Shown here: positions 10,075 to 19,512 of the stretch, one piece after another
Layout: each line of letters opens with the position of its first letter
How positions within the stretch are numbered: the first letter of the stretch is position 1
Assembly (NCBI GenBank): GCA_037501455.1
Contig: CM074865.1
Location: forward strand, 4,103,001-4,167,000
Direction of reading: 5' to 3'
Length of the DNA: 64,000 nt
Origin: Lantana camara
Lineage: Eukaryota > Streptophyta > Magnoliopsida > Lamiales > Verbenaceae
Made by a program: the position numbers and the translations under genes
The notes under the pieces: generated by a model
The model's database searches: none
Told to the model about the DNA's origin: nothing
Seen by the model: the letters and a program-made list of their open reading frames with translations, nothing else

Positions 10075-10930
10075 AAACGACCAGGCTTTTTCCTATCAGA
10101 ATCTTCTGTAAGCAATTGAATGTTTGAATTGCAGAATCAATATCATCTTGACCAGTAAGAAATACAAGAATGTCTCCCATTGGCTCCTACAATAATGCAA
10201 GATTGAGATATCATTAAAATAAAATGCATTATGAGTCAAGTAAATCACCATGATCATGTAAGGACAAATGCGTAAGATGAGAATTTCAGACTTGGATTAC
10301 CTCTTCATGAGTAGAAAATTATAGTCGGAATTGCAACACCGATATTGTCGGAACAGGATCCTAAACATAAAAAATTAGCACATTGAGTCCTCCTTGCCGG
10401 ACATGTGAAGATTACAATTATGAGATATCCATGATTAGTTAATAAAAACTTTAACTAGATTATACATTTGTACCTAAAAAATAAAAAACTAGATTATACA
10501 TACCCCAACAGACAAAACAGCAGGCTCTTTGCTTGGCCCATGTTCTCATCATCTCGACATTGACGTTTTCGGCTTAATTTGGTCAAATATGAAAAGAATA
10601 ATTTCAATAACCCCAACCCATAGCAGTGAATATTACCAAGACAGTGAGATTCAAGAAACCTGGTACATAAAGAAAGAAGCTATAGATTTGGCTTCAATTG
10701 TAGCTAATGCGATGACAAGACGAACCTCAGGGCCGCCTTTGAATTTGTTTACAAATCATTAGTTGTCTCAAATTAATAAAATAAACAAAAATAATACATT
10801 GATTTTAAGGGAAACAATAGTATCACAGTGACCACAAACTCAAAAACCGACTAGTTCTTGCTTAACAAAGGATCATACATCATTTCTCTCAGCAAAACTC
10901 CATCACTTTAGAAAATTTATCTGTGTAAAT
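10075..10930 (-). pseudogene. DEAH9/DHX35-like RNA helicase remnant, copy C
   Basis: On the minus strand four exon-like pieces occur in gene order: LREMMYDPLLSK (about 10870-10910); KQIQRRPEVRLVIALATIEAK (10660-10755, helicase motif III region, SAT changed to LAT); a frameshifted piece starting at DPVPT (10300-10345); and GDILVFLTGQDDIDSAIQ (10100-10195, start of the second helicase domain). These phrases are characteristic of the DEAH-box helicase DHX35 / plant DEAH9, linked to pre-mRNA splicing. Stops and frameshifts between and inside the pieces, and missing ATP-binding and DEAH exons, make it non-functional. Confidence 0.72.
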
Positions 10931-11107
10931 TTCTGTAGAAATAAAAGGTTTCATAATAGAAAATTCCGATTTTGATTGTTATTGTTTCAAATATTAAAAG
11001 ATAATAACCTGATTAGCAGGAGGCAGGCCAGAATACAATCAATCCTGCAGGAGAACAAAAGGGGGAATGGGAAAGTTAGGTAAGAGAAATTTACCAAGTT
11101 AGTTTAC

Positions 11108-11110
<3 letters not shown>

Positions 11111-11138
<28 letters not shown>
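11111..11138 (+). repeat. Poly(A) run
   Basis: A-run of about 28 bases followed by AGAAAAAC. A short AAAT-type run lies at 11277-11299. Both sit between helicase remnants. Confidence 0.8.
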
Positions 11139-11139
<1 letters not shown>

Positions 11140-11309
11140 AAAAACTTCAAACTATGATGGTTTCTAAAGGAACAAATGCCATAACACATTAAGATTTTCA
11201 GAAATATTTTCAAAGAAACTTTCTGGATGATTCTTAAAAGAAATTTGAACATTAAGATCATGACCTCAATTGTTAAAAATAAATAAATAAATAAATAAAA
11301 AAAATTGTT

Positions 11310-11600
11310 AAACCTCTAATTACCATTGAGGCTTTTTAAACTACCTTGCTTTCTCCTATCAGAATCTTTTGTTAGCAAGAATCGCAACATCAATATCATC
11401 TTGACCATTAAGAAATACAAGAATGTTTCCCATTGGCTCCTACAACGATGCAAGATTGAGGCAGAATCAAAATAACATGCATTATGAGTCGAGTAAATCA
11501 CCATGATCTTATAATGACAAATGTGTAAGCTGATAATTCAGATGCCGATTACCTCTTCGTGAATAGGAAGTAGATGACTGAATGCCTGTTAACCAGATAA
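11310..11600 (-). pseudogene. DEAH9-like helicase fragment, copy B 3' piece
   Basis: The minus strand reads EPMGNILVFLNGQDDID (about 11380-11440), the same exon as in copy C with different substitutions. The preceding exon survives only as its end (HEE next to a GT at about 11550). The rest of copy B lies beyond the hAT element, at 12705-13300. Confidence 0.65.
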
Positions 11601-11916
11601 ACATATAGTGATTAAATTAATCAAGCACATAAACCAAGATATGTTCAATTATTACACCCATTTTATTCTCAATATTAATCACTCTTTGCATGTAGAAATA
11701 CTACTTATTTACAGTTTGACAGGCATTAGAAAAATAAGGGGCAGTAACTGCCTCCTCACTGCCTGCATATATTAGAAGATATTAATAATAAATAATATAC
11801 CATAAATAGAACTAGTAAAGATGACCCTCAAGTCAATTCACCATTTACTTACCTACATTGTGCATTTCTTCTCAGTTGTTGTCATTTCATCCATCTACCT
11901 TTTTGTGCATTGAAAC

Positions 11917-12571
11917 CAGGGGCGGAACTAGGATTTTTCGACAACCGGGGCTGAAAATTCTTGGATCTCAATATATTAAAAAGTTGATTTTTTGGCTCTC
12001 ATAAAATTCCTAGATTCTGTCATTATCTTTTTCCATTCTAGTTCAGAAAGTGGGTTATCTTTCAAGAATAACTCTACCAAATAGAGAGAACTAAAATACA
12101 ATTACCCTTTAATTTTATGAGAGCCAAAATTTTCAGTTTAGAGTACAACAGTTATCGGGAGAAGAACTTACGGAGATTTAGGAGTTTTTTCATCAATTAT
12201 ACCAAACTAATCAACTATCTGTAGTTCCAACATTCTATTAAGCTCCTACACATTGGATTACATACTGATATATAGGCATCATGGTATAAATAAATAAGTG
12301 CATCCCACACATCTTTTAACAATTAATATTTGCAATTCTTTTCACCTATAATTAAAAACCTTCACCACAATAGTGTAGCGATTACTCAACAAATTGCTCG
12401 TATCATGTCATCAGCCATTATAGTTACACTATAATTACAATTGAACACTTGAAATTTAGAGGAGAGAAGCCATTAGCGAAATATTGTTAGTGGGGAATAT
12501 GATTTTTTTTTTTATATATATGGGGGTGTGGTTAGTGTGTGGGGGCTTGGCCTACATTGGCTCCGCCCCTG
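11917..12571. mobile_element. Non-autonomous hAT element (655 bp)
   Basis: Ends are CAGGGGCGGAAC and the inverse CAGGGGCGGAGC, flanked by the exact 8-base duplication ATTGAAAC (11909-11916 and 12572-12579). Eight-base duplications and CAGGG ends are hallmarks of the hAT superfamily. Inside, an 18-base arm at 11991-12008 is exactly repeated inversely at 12111-12128. There is no transposase frame, so it depends on a related enzyme elsewhere. Confidence 0.85.
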
Positions 12572-12704
12572 ATTGAAACCGAACAAAATAAAAAAATAAA
12601 AAACACATTGAAAACGTGCATTATGAGTTAAATAAGTCACCATAAAATAGAATCCGATTAAATCTTATATGGACGTATGTCTAAGGTGATAATTGGATTT
12701 GGAT

Positions 12705-13300
12705 TACCTCTTCGTGGATAGAAAGTATAGTTGAAACCGCAGCTTGGATATATTCCGGAAAAGGCTCCTACACATAAAAAAATGTTGCACATTGAATCCT
12801 CTGCCCTACATGTGGGTAATTCTAGCCCGAGCTTGCCTCGGCCAAACCGGTGTAACGAGGGGACGAGTGTTTTACACTTGTCGTGTGCTTGGTGGAAAAT
12901 TTAGGGAGAGTGACCAATCAAATAGTAAGTGTAATGCACTTGCCTTTTTCATTGGTTGGGTTCGGTCAAGTCGGGTCTGGGCTAGAATTTTCCCTATATT
13001 ATATATCTCAATAGACTGAATGGCAGACTCTTCGCTTTTTCGTCCTAGGCTTAATTTGGTCAAATAGAAAAAAACATAATCTCAGAAACCCCAAACTTAT
13101 AGCAGTGAAATTACTAAGCAACGGAAGTCACAAATTTTCTAACCATACCCGAGTAATCTGAGTAGTTTTTCCACAGCCCGTTTCCTAAGACAACATTGCT
13201 GGAGGTGCAGCTTCTTCATTGTCAAGAAGACAGGCTTCTCCGCTCCGGTTTCCAAACGCCTTCTTTCCCACGAGAGACACTGAAAGAGGGAAACTTGAAC
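12705..13300 (-). pseudogene. DEAH9-like helicase fragments, copy B 5' pieces
   Basis: The minus strand shows the N-terminal exon region (KPG-like start then LLDNEEAAP-like residues, about 13200-13270, frames mixed). A Walker A loop reading ETGCGKTTQ follows (about 13150-13170) after a stop caused by a small deletion. The exon EPFPEYIQAAVSTILSIHEE (about 12715-12775) comes next. The order N-terminus, Walker A, then this exon is right, but the DEAH and motif III exons between them are missing. Together with 11310-11600 this is a second decayed copy. Confidence 0.65.
12814..12994. mobile_element. Small inverted-repeat element (about 181 bp)
   Basis: Ends GGGTAATTCTAGCCC and, inversely, GGGAAAATTCTAGCCC. 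The matching stretch in the sister copy near 13545 lacks this insert, which supports a later insertion. No clear target duplication is seen and no coding capacity. Confidence 0.6.
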
Positions 13301-13434
13301 TTGTATACTGCTTCGCAAACAGAGAAAGAAGGAATTACAGTGACTCTTTAGTGCTGTCGTATCTTTGCGTAATTAAGAGTAGATTTATCTTTCGCAAGTT
13401 AAGAGAATAGATTACTCAACGGTGATAATTAGAC

Positions 13435-14020
13435 TTGGATTACCTCTACATGGATAGAAAGTATGGTTGAAACTGCAGCACGGATATAGCCGGGAATATG
13501 CTCCTCAACATAAAAAATTTTGCACATTGAATCCTCTGCCCTACATGTTAAGAAAAATACAGATTTGAGATATTCATGATTAGATAGTAACAAATATATT
13601 ATATATCTCAACAGAAAAAACAACACTCGTTGCTCCGTCCATGTTCCTCATCTTCTCGCCAGCTTAATTTGGACAAAAATAAAAAGCATAATTTCAGAAA
13701 CCCCAACTCACACAGTGAATATTACTAAGACAATGACATTAAAGAAAGAAGCCATAGATTTAGCTTCAATTGTAGCTGATGCGATGACAATACGAACCTC
13801 ATGGCAACACCTTTGAATTTGTTTACAAATCATTAGTTGTCTCAAATAGATAAAATAAACGAAAATATATTGATTTTCACAGAAGGGAAACAATAGTACC
13901 AGAGTGACCACAACCTCAAAAACCAACCAGTACTTGCTTAACAGAGGATCATCCGTCATTTCTCTCAGCAAATTAACTGCATCAGTGAGAAACTTTATCC
14001 ATTTAAATTTCTGTTGAAAA
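13435..14020 (-). pseudogene. DEAH9-like helicase remnant, copy A
   Basis: The minus strand reads LLREMTDDPLLSKY (about 13930-13965), then QRCCHEVRIVIASATIEAK (13750-13820, with an intact SAT motif), then VEEHIPGYIRAAVSTILSIH (13440-13500). The order is that of the gene. The DEAH-containing exon and the ATP-binding exon are absent here and the pieces are joined by noncoding sequence with stops. The neighbouring array copies share flanking intron sequence (for example TCTCTCAGCAAA), so they came from tandem duplication of one gene, not from retroposition. Confidence 0.7.
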
Positions 14021-14324
14021 AAAAGGTTTCATAATAGAAAATTCAGATTTTGTTTTTATTTTTTCCAATATTAAAAGTTAATAACGCAGGCCAGAATACA
14101 AAGGCAATACAATCAATCCTGCACCAGAACAAAAAAGGGGAATGGGAAAGTTCGATAAGGCAAATGTAACAAGTTAGTTTACCCAGAAAGAAAGAGAAAA
14201 ATAAGAAAGGAACTTCAAAATCATGATGGTTTCAAGAGGAACAAATGGCATAACACATTAAGAATTGCACAAATATTTTCAAGGAAACCGGCCTCAATTG
14301 TATAAAGAAACCTTGTTAGACTCT

Positions 14325-14400
14325 TATTACCAAGAGGCTTTGTTAACTACCAAGAATGTCTCCGTTGGCTCCTACAACGTAGCAAGATTGAGGCATCATT
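14325..14400 (-). pseudogene. DEAH9-like helicase exon scrap
   Basis: The minus strand holds a shortened form of the EPMGDIL exon, cut after GDIL by an internal deletion and continuing into intron-like sequence shared with 10200 and 11460. It marks the upstream edge of the helicase array. Confidence 0.5.
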
Positions 14401-14599
14401 AAAATAACATGCATTACGACTCAAGTAAATCGCTCTATCCCGGTCACGTTCCTAATACAAGCAATATTCAGAATCCATATAAAATTAAACAAAGTCCAAT
14501 CAACATGATTTATCATTTAACCAATAACAATCTTCATGGCTCTTCAATAAAGACGCTCATTGTGCCCAAAGTGCAAGGACACAGTCCAGTAGGCATATA

Positions 14600-15060
14600 T
14601 ATATATACTTCTATCTAGGCCCGTAAATGGGTAGGGATTTCCCAGGCCCAGAACCAGGTCCAATATTTACCCATTAATTAAGGCTGGGGCCAGACCCATT
14701 AAATCCCCATTTGAGGCTGAAAAATGGGTAAAACATAGGCCCATTTCTATTGGCCCAGCCCTCTTGTTTTTAAATTATTGGGCCTAGGGCCTGGGTCCGG
14801 CATCAAATTTTTATTAAAACAAGATTTCCCATAAATATAAGTTAGCTTAAATTTAACGCATGACAACTAATTATTAGTTAATAAGAGTAAATTTACCAAG
14901 AAAAAAAATGATAATATTCAAAATTTACTTTTTCAATTATTTATTTGATAATAATGAAAAAGCCCAAACATCTCCTGAACCAAAATTTTATGTAGCTTCT
15001 TAATTTAGAAAAATTTGTCATTTCAATATGAGTCCATTATTAAGCCCAACCCACTAAATA
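14600..15060. repeat. GGCCC-rich unclassified sequence
   Basis: A stretch rich in GGCCC, GGGTA and CCCAT words (for example AATGGGTA and its inverse), like the interior of some hAT non-autonomous elements. I cannot find paired ends or a target duplication. No gene is seen between 14400 and 15219. Confidence 0.3.
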
Positions 15061-15224
15061 ATGCTGTCCGGCCTCTCATTAGTTTGAGTCCCGGGTTGTC
15101 AATCCGAATTTTATTATACCAGTCCGATAAAAAAATTTCGATAAATCATATCCGATTATAAATATTTATTATTCGAAATAAATGATTTTGTTTATAATTA
15201 TTTGAGACAAGTTAACTTAGATAT

Positions 15225-16060
15225 TGATGAGACTCAGAAACGCGTTCGTATCATAGCCGTCCACGTGTCACCCTTAATTCGCTTGAAGACTATACGCTCG
15301 GATTGAGGGGCTCGTGGGCTAACCCAGCCCATCCACTTGCCAATTAGTTTGGGCCATTGGGCCTCGGACAACTGTTCAGGTAAAGGGTGCCGACAAGCTT
15401 GGCGCTCACATTTCAGCCCTCGGGGACATCCTTCTCAAGGAAACACCCACACGAGGGCCCATTCGGCGCTCAAGGGTCATCTATCGTGGGGAGGCCATCC
15501 GTACACTCTTCGAGTGTCACCAACGCTCGTGCATGACCATGCCCAGCTGCGTTGGATCCGAACCTCGGCAGGGGGGATCTTGGGCCCTTCTCATGCGTTA
15601 CCCTCGCCAACAACTTCTGACACAAAGGCAGTGCGCACCTTGCATCTGACACGCCGCCTCCTTTTCAGAAACGTCCTTCTCACACCCTCACGGGCCGCCA
15701 CGTGTTAGGGCAACACTGGTTTGGGACCACATGGTCAATTTACCCTTCTACCCTCACCCCTAACATATAAATAGGGGAGAACTCATGCATTCTCCCCCAA
15801 GTCATCCTCTGCATACACAGTGCATACATATTTCTGGGCATCTTTCCTCCATTTCTCCGGATCTTCCCAAGCTCCCGATCACATCACGACCGTTGCATTA
15901 GCCTCACGCTTTGCACTCTTGGTGTTATCCTAGCTGGAAGAACCCATGCTTAAAAGGAAACCCAAATCCTGAGGCCTTCATGCCTGTGATGGTCTTCCCT
16001 TTCACAAACAAATCTTAAAGTGATTGTTGTATTTAGGAAACTCACATTCCTGCACTATCA
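15225..16060 (+). repeat. 5' LTR of the Tat element
   Basis: 836 bp from TGATGAGAC to ACTATCA. It contains a TATA box at 15766-15773 and two CACGTG cores (15262-15267 and 15699-15704) of the kind bound by plant bZIP and bHLH factors. Start-ORFs inside it are also present in the 3' LTR and are not taken as genes. Confidence 0.95.
15766..15773 (+). promoter_or_regulatory. TATA box in 5' LTR
   Basis: TATAAATA followed by GGGGAG, a strong plant TATA context. It probably drives the genomic transcript of the element. The 3' LTR has the same box at 27639-27646, which could fire outward. Confidence 0.7.
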
Positions 16061-16064
16061 TTTT

Positions 16065-16081
16065 TGGCGCCGTCTGTGGGA
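16065..16081 (+). promoter_or_regulatory. Primer binding site of the Tat element
   Basis: TGGCGCCGT begins four bases after the LTR. It fits the 3' end of plant tRNA-Asp, from memory, over its first nine bases; the later bases match less well. Confidence 0.65.
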
Positions 16082-16159
16082 AACCATCATCATCTTCTTC
16101 AGCATCGCCAGTTTCTTCCTATTAAAGCTAGTTGAAAAATAACACCGGCAGCTTTCATT

Positions 16160-18250
16160 ATGGTGACAACAACGAGATCTGGAACCCAGAGGAACAAAGA
16201 TGCTCTTCCTCCTGTAGATGAGGAGAATACCGGGAACCACACCCCCGTAGGAGGGAATCCACCTCCTGTTCCGGGAGCTGTTGGAACAGTTGATACAACT
16301 CCCCCTCCCGGAGGAAATGAAGCAGGAGGGTCAGGCTCCCATCCTCCTCCCACAACCATTGCCCAAGCGGCCCCAGCATCTCATCTTGGCGTGTATTCCA
16401 TGGCTATGCCACCACCGGGGTATACCTTAATGCAACCTGGTGTTATGCCCGGAATGGTACCCGTGGTCCATCCCTATCAGGTGGGGACCCTAAACCTCCC
16501 CTTGTCGCTGCCTAGGGAGATTCAGGGTGTGGAGATGCCCCAAGTAACAACACAGCAGCTTCAGGCGCTTTACGCGCAATGCGAGGGCCAGGCGGTCCAG
16601 AATGCTTGGGAGAATTTTACTGCAGCATATTTCCCTGCACTGGCGGGCTCCCGAGCGGCACCGCCCCTTGGAGGACTTCCAGCCCACCCGCTGACGAGGG
16701 CGCAAAACGCACTAGGGGCCCAGCAACCTCCCCCGCCGCCAATCCGAGGAGATGAGGTTCCGCCGAGGGCCCCTCAAGGGCAACAATTGACCTGGAGTGA
16801 TAGGCCCCCACGAGGCGAGAGGGCAGAAGATACTGAGGAGGTCCAGTCGAGGGCCACGAGGGGAGCAAGCCGCAGGAATGCGGGAGACCCTCAATTGGCC
16901 GCCGTACAAGACCAACTTAAAGGGCTCCAAGATGTGGTAGCGCAGCTCTCTCGAGCAAGGTCTCAAGCCACCCGTGGTGGGGGCGAGAGGTCCATGGCCA
17001 GAGATGCTCGCCGGACACGCAGCCCAGCCCCTCGCCCTAGGAGGGCCGCGGACGGTAGGGAGTACAACCCTGAGGAAAGGTCCAGGGCCAGAGACGCTCG
17101 GCGTCCACGTAGTCCAGATACCCGACGGCGGAGGGAGGCCAGCTATGAGGATCCCGACGATCGAGACTACAGGATTATGACGGGCGATTCCCCCCTCATC
17201 GAGGAGGTTCTAATGACCCGCGCGGGGAAGGGTAAAATTCCCTCGTCCGTCAACAGATATGATGGAACCACGGATCCGGCCGAGCATCTGGACCATTTTG
17301 TGCACCTAATGCACCTGTACGACCATCCGAACAACTACTGGGCCAAAGTGTTTGTCACTTCCCTCACAGGAATGGCCTAAGAATGGTACAAAAAGCTTCC
17401 CCCGCGCTCAATCCGAGGGTACTATGACCTGACGGATGCTTTCGTCAGCCACTTCAACTCTCTGAAGGCACCAGCTCCAACTGCAACCGCTCTTTACAGC
17501 CTGGTCCAAGGGCCGAACGAGACTCTCCGATCTTTCATGGGGAGGTTCAACAAAGAGATTTTGTTGGTAGAGAAGCCCTCGATGGACTTCTTGAGGCACA
17601 TTCTGTTTGGGGCCATCAACATGAAGCATTACGTCAGCAAGGAATTTGTGGAAGAAGTGGCCAAGAAAAAGCCACGCTCGTTGATGGAAGTCAGGGAGAT
17701 TGCAGATTCTTTCTTTACCCTCGAAGATATGTACATATCAAGGGACCAGAAGATGGCCAATGCCCCTCGACACAGCAGAACCCACGAGGACAAAGTGGAG
17801 CCCAACCGAAGTCGCCGCCGCAGCCCAATACCCGCTCGTCGTCATTCCTCACCACCGCGGAGGCTCGAGCGTGTCCCCCTCAATCGTCCAATCGCCGAAG
17901 TTTATTCCCTGGCGGACCAAAAACTATTCAAGAGACCGCCCAAGCTGAGGGAGACCGAGGCTCAGAAGCGCTCGGGGAAATACTGCGCCTTCCATAAGCA
18001 GAAGGGGCATGATACCAATGAGTGCCGCCACTTGGAGAAGGAAATTCAGCAGCTGATTGCTGGGGGGCACCTCAAAGAGTTTGTGAAAGTGCTGGAGAGG
18101 TACGATGAGCATTGCGCAGAACGAGCGTTCGGGATAGGAAGAAGCCGTTCACGCTACCGAAGTCCTCGTCGCCGCGCCCTGAGACCAGCGAGCGCGGCAA
18201 AGGGAAAGGGGTGGATATGGAGAATCAACCATTTACGGTCATCCACATGA
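16160..18250 (+). pseudogene. gag of the Tat element, with internal stop
   Basis: ATG at 16160 opens a Pro/Gly-rich N-terminus, a region of RS/RD-like basic repeats (SRARDARRPRSPDTRRRR, about residues 290-330), then the retrotransposon gag core (GTTDPAEHLDHF ... VFVTSLTGMA). The frame is stopped by TAA at 17378-17380 in the middle of the gag core, where relatives have a short hinge before EWYKKLP. It resumes in the same frame through the rest of gag to the zinc knuckle CAFHKQKGHDTNEC (about 17985-18025). Reading ends at 18250 because protease continues in another frame. Gag would form the virus-like particle and bind the RNA. The stop is most likely a C-to-T change, as in the other two stops of this element. 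Confidence 0.85.
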
Positions 18251-19512
18251 TCGCAGGAGGATCCACGGGAGGCGACTCTAACACGGCCAGACGCCGTCAC
18301 ATCCGGAGTTATGACCAAAGATCGTCCCGGCCTAAGTCTGTGTTTTCAGTTGACAACTTATCAAGCTCAAGAGAGGACGGCATTGAGGGCTTCACAGAGA
18401 AAGACTTGGAACACATTGTAACACCCCATGGGATTGGTGAAACCTCTGACTGTCCTATGGTGGTTAGTTTAGACGTTTATAATCACGTTGTAAAGAGGGT
18501 CTTAATTGATAGTGGAAGCTCTGTGAACGTTCTCCCGTATTCAACGTTTCAAAAAATGAACATAACGAACATTCCTCTCGAGCCCCTCAGAACAGCCCTC
18601 ATTGGCTTTGGGGGCTCGGAGATTGTCCCTCGCGGACAGATTCGCTTGGCCACCTCTTTTGGTCGCGCCCCACAGCGAAAAACTTTGAGCGTCCTTTACA
18701 CGGTCGTTGAGGTGGATCTTCCTTATAACATCATCATTGGGCACCCGGCCCTCGTGGACTTCAAGATAGTAATCTCCACTTATCATCAGAAGCTAAAATT
18801 TCCCACTCCCGAGGGTACAGGCGAAGTTCTGTGCAATGTCAAAGAGGCTTGGGAATGTTACGTCCTTTCCCTTCGAAACCATAAGCCCAAACAAACCGTC
18901 CAGGCAGGGTCCACCAAGAAGTCAGTCGACTTCCCCAAGCTAGATGAGGATAGACCCGAGCGTAAAAGAGCCAAGTTGTACAGGAAGAGGAATAAAAAGA
19001 AGACTCCCGGTGAAGCCCAGCATTCGGAGACTAGACCACTCGGAGCCGTGCAAGGCTCCTCTTCGGAGAACGAGGGTGATGAGCCAGAGGGTAGTCTCAC
19101 TGGGAAGAAACGGGCGCTAGAGGCGTCGAGGCCGGAGGTTCGAATTGAGCCTACCGAGAAGTTTTTGACCGTCGAATTGGAGCCAGGGAATCCGGACAAA
19201 CCCACCCAGATAGGCTCGGGCCTCGATGGACCCTCTAAAGTGTTGATGATTGACTTCCTCCGGGAGAACCTAGACGTTTTCGCATGGAAAGCCTCTGATC
19301 TCACCGGGATAGATCCGAGTGTTATTACCCACAGACTGAATGTGGACCCAACCTTCAAGCCCGTCAAGCAGAAGAAGAGGGACGTTCATGGCTTTAGAAA
19401 GCGGGTCATCGAAGAAGAGGTTAGTAAATTACTTGACGCTCAATACATCGAGGAAATCTTGTACCCCAGAATGGCTCTGCAATGTGGTGCTCGTTCCAAA
19501 GAGCGCCAATAA
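18112..19512 (+). pseudogene. Protease and start of reverse transcriptase, Tat element
   Basis: This frame overlaps the gag frame by 139 bases, so a frameshift lies between about 18112 and 18240. I cannot tell whether it is a lesion or the element's normal way to limit pol. The aspartic protease core is clear: VLIDSGSSVNVLPY (about 18500-18540) with the catalytic DSG, and later IIGHPAL. A variable linker (residues about 250-370) leads to the reverse transcriptase start (DVFAWKASDLTGIDPSVITH). The frame ends at 19512 because of an apparent one-base insertion near 19468, after which the enzyme continues in the next frame. Confidence 0.85.

Noticed and set aside
15337..15708. 123-codon frame in the 5' LTR, repeated at 27210-27581
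   Set aside because: It lies wholly in the LTR, is Thr/His/Ser-rich without a domain, and is kept only because the LTRs are alike.
18858..19367. 169-codon minus-strand frame opposite protease/RT
   Set aside because: It is the complement of conserved pol coding sequence and has no recognisable feature, unlike the antisense gene at 23631-26502.
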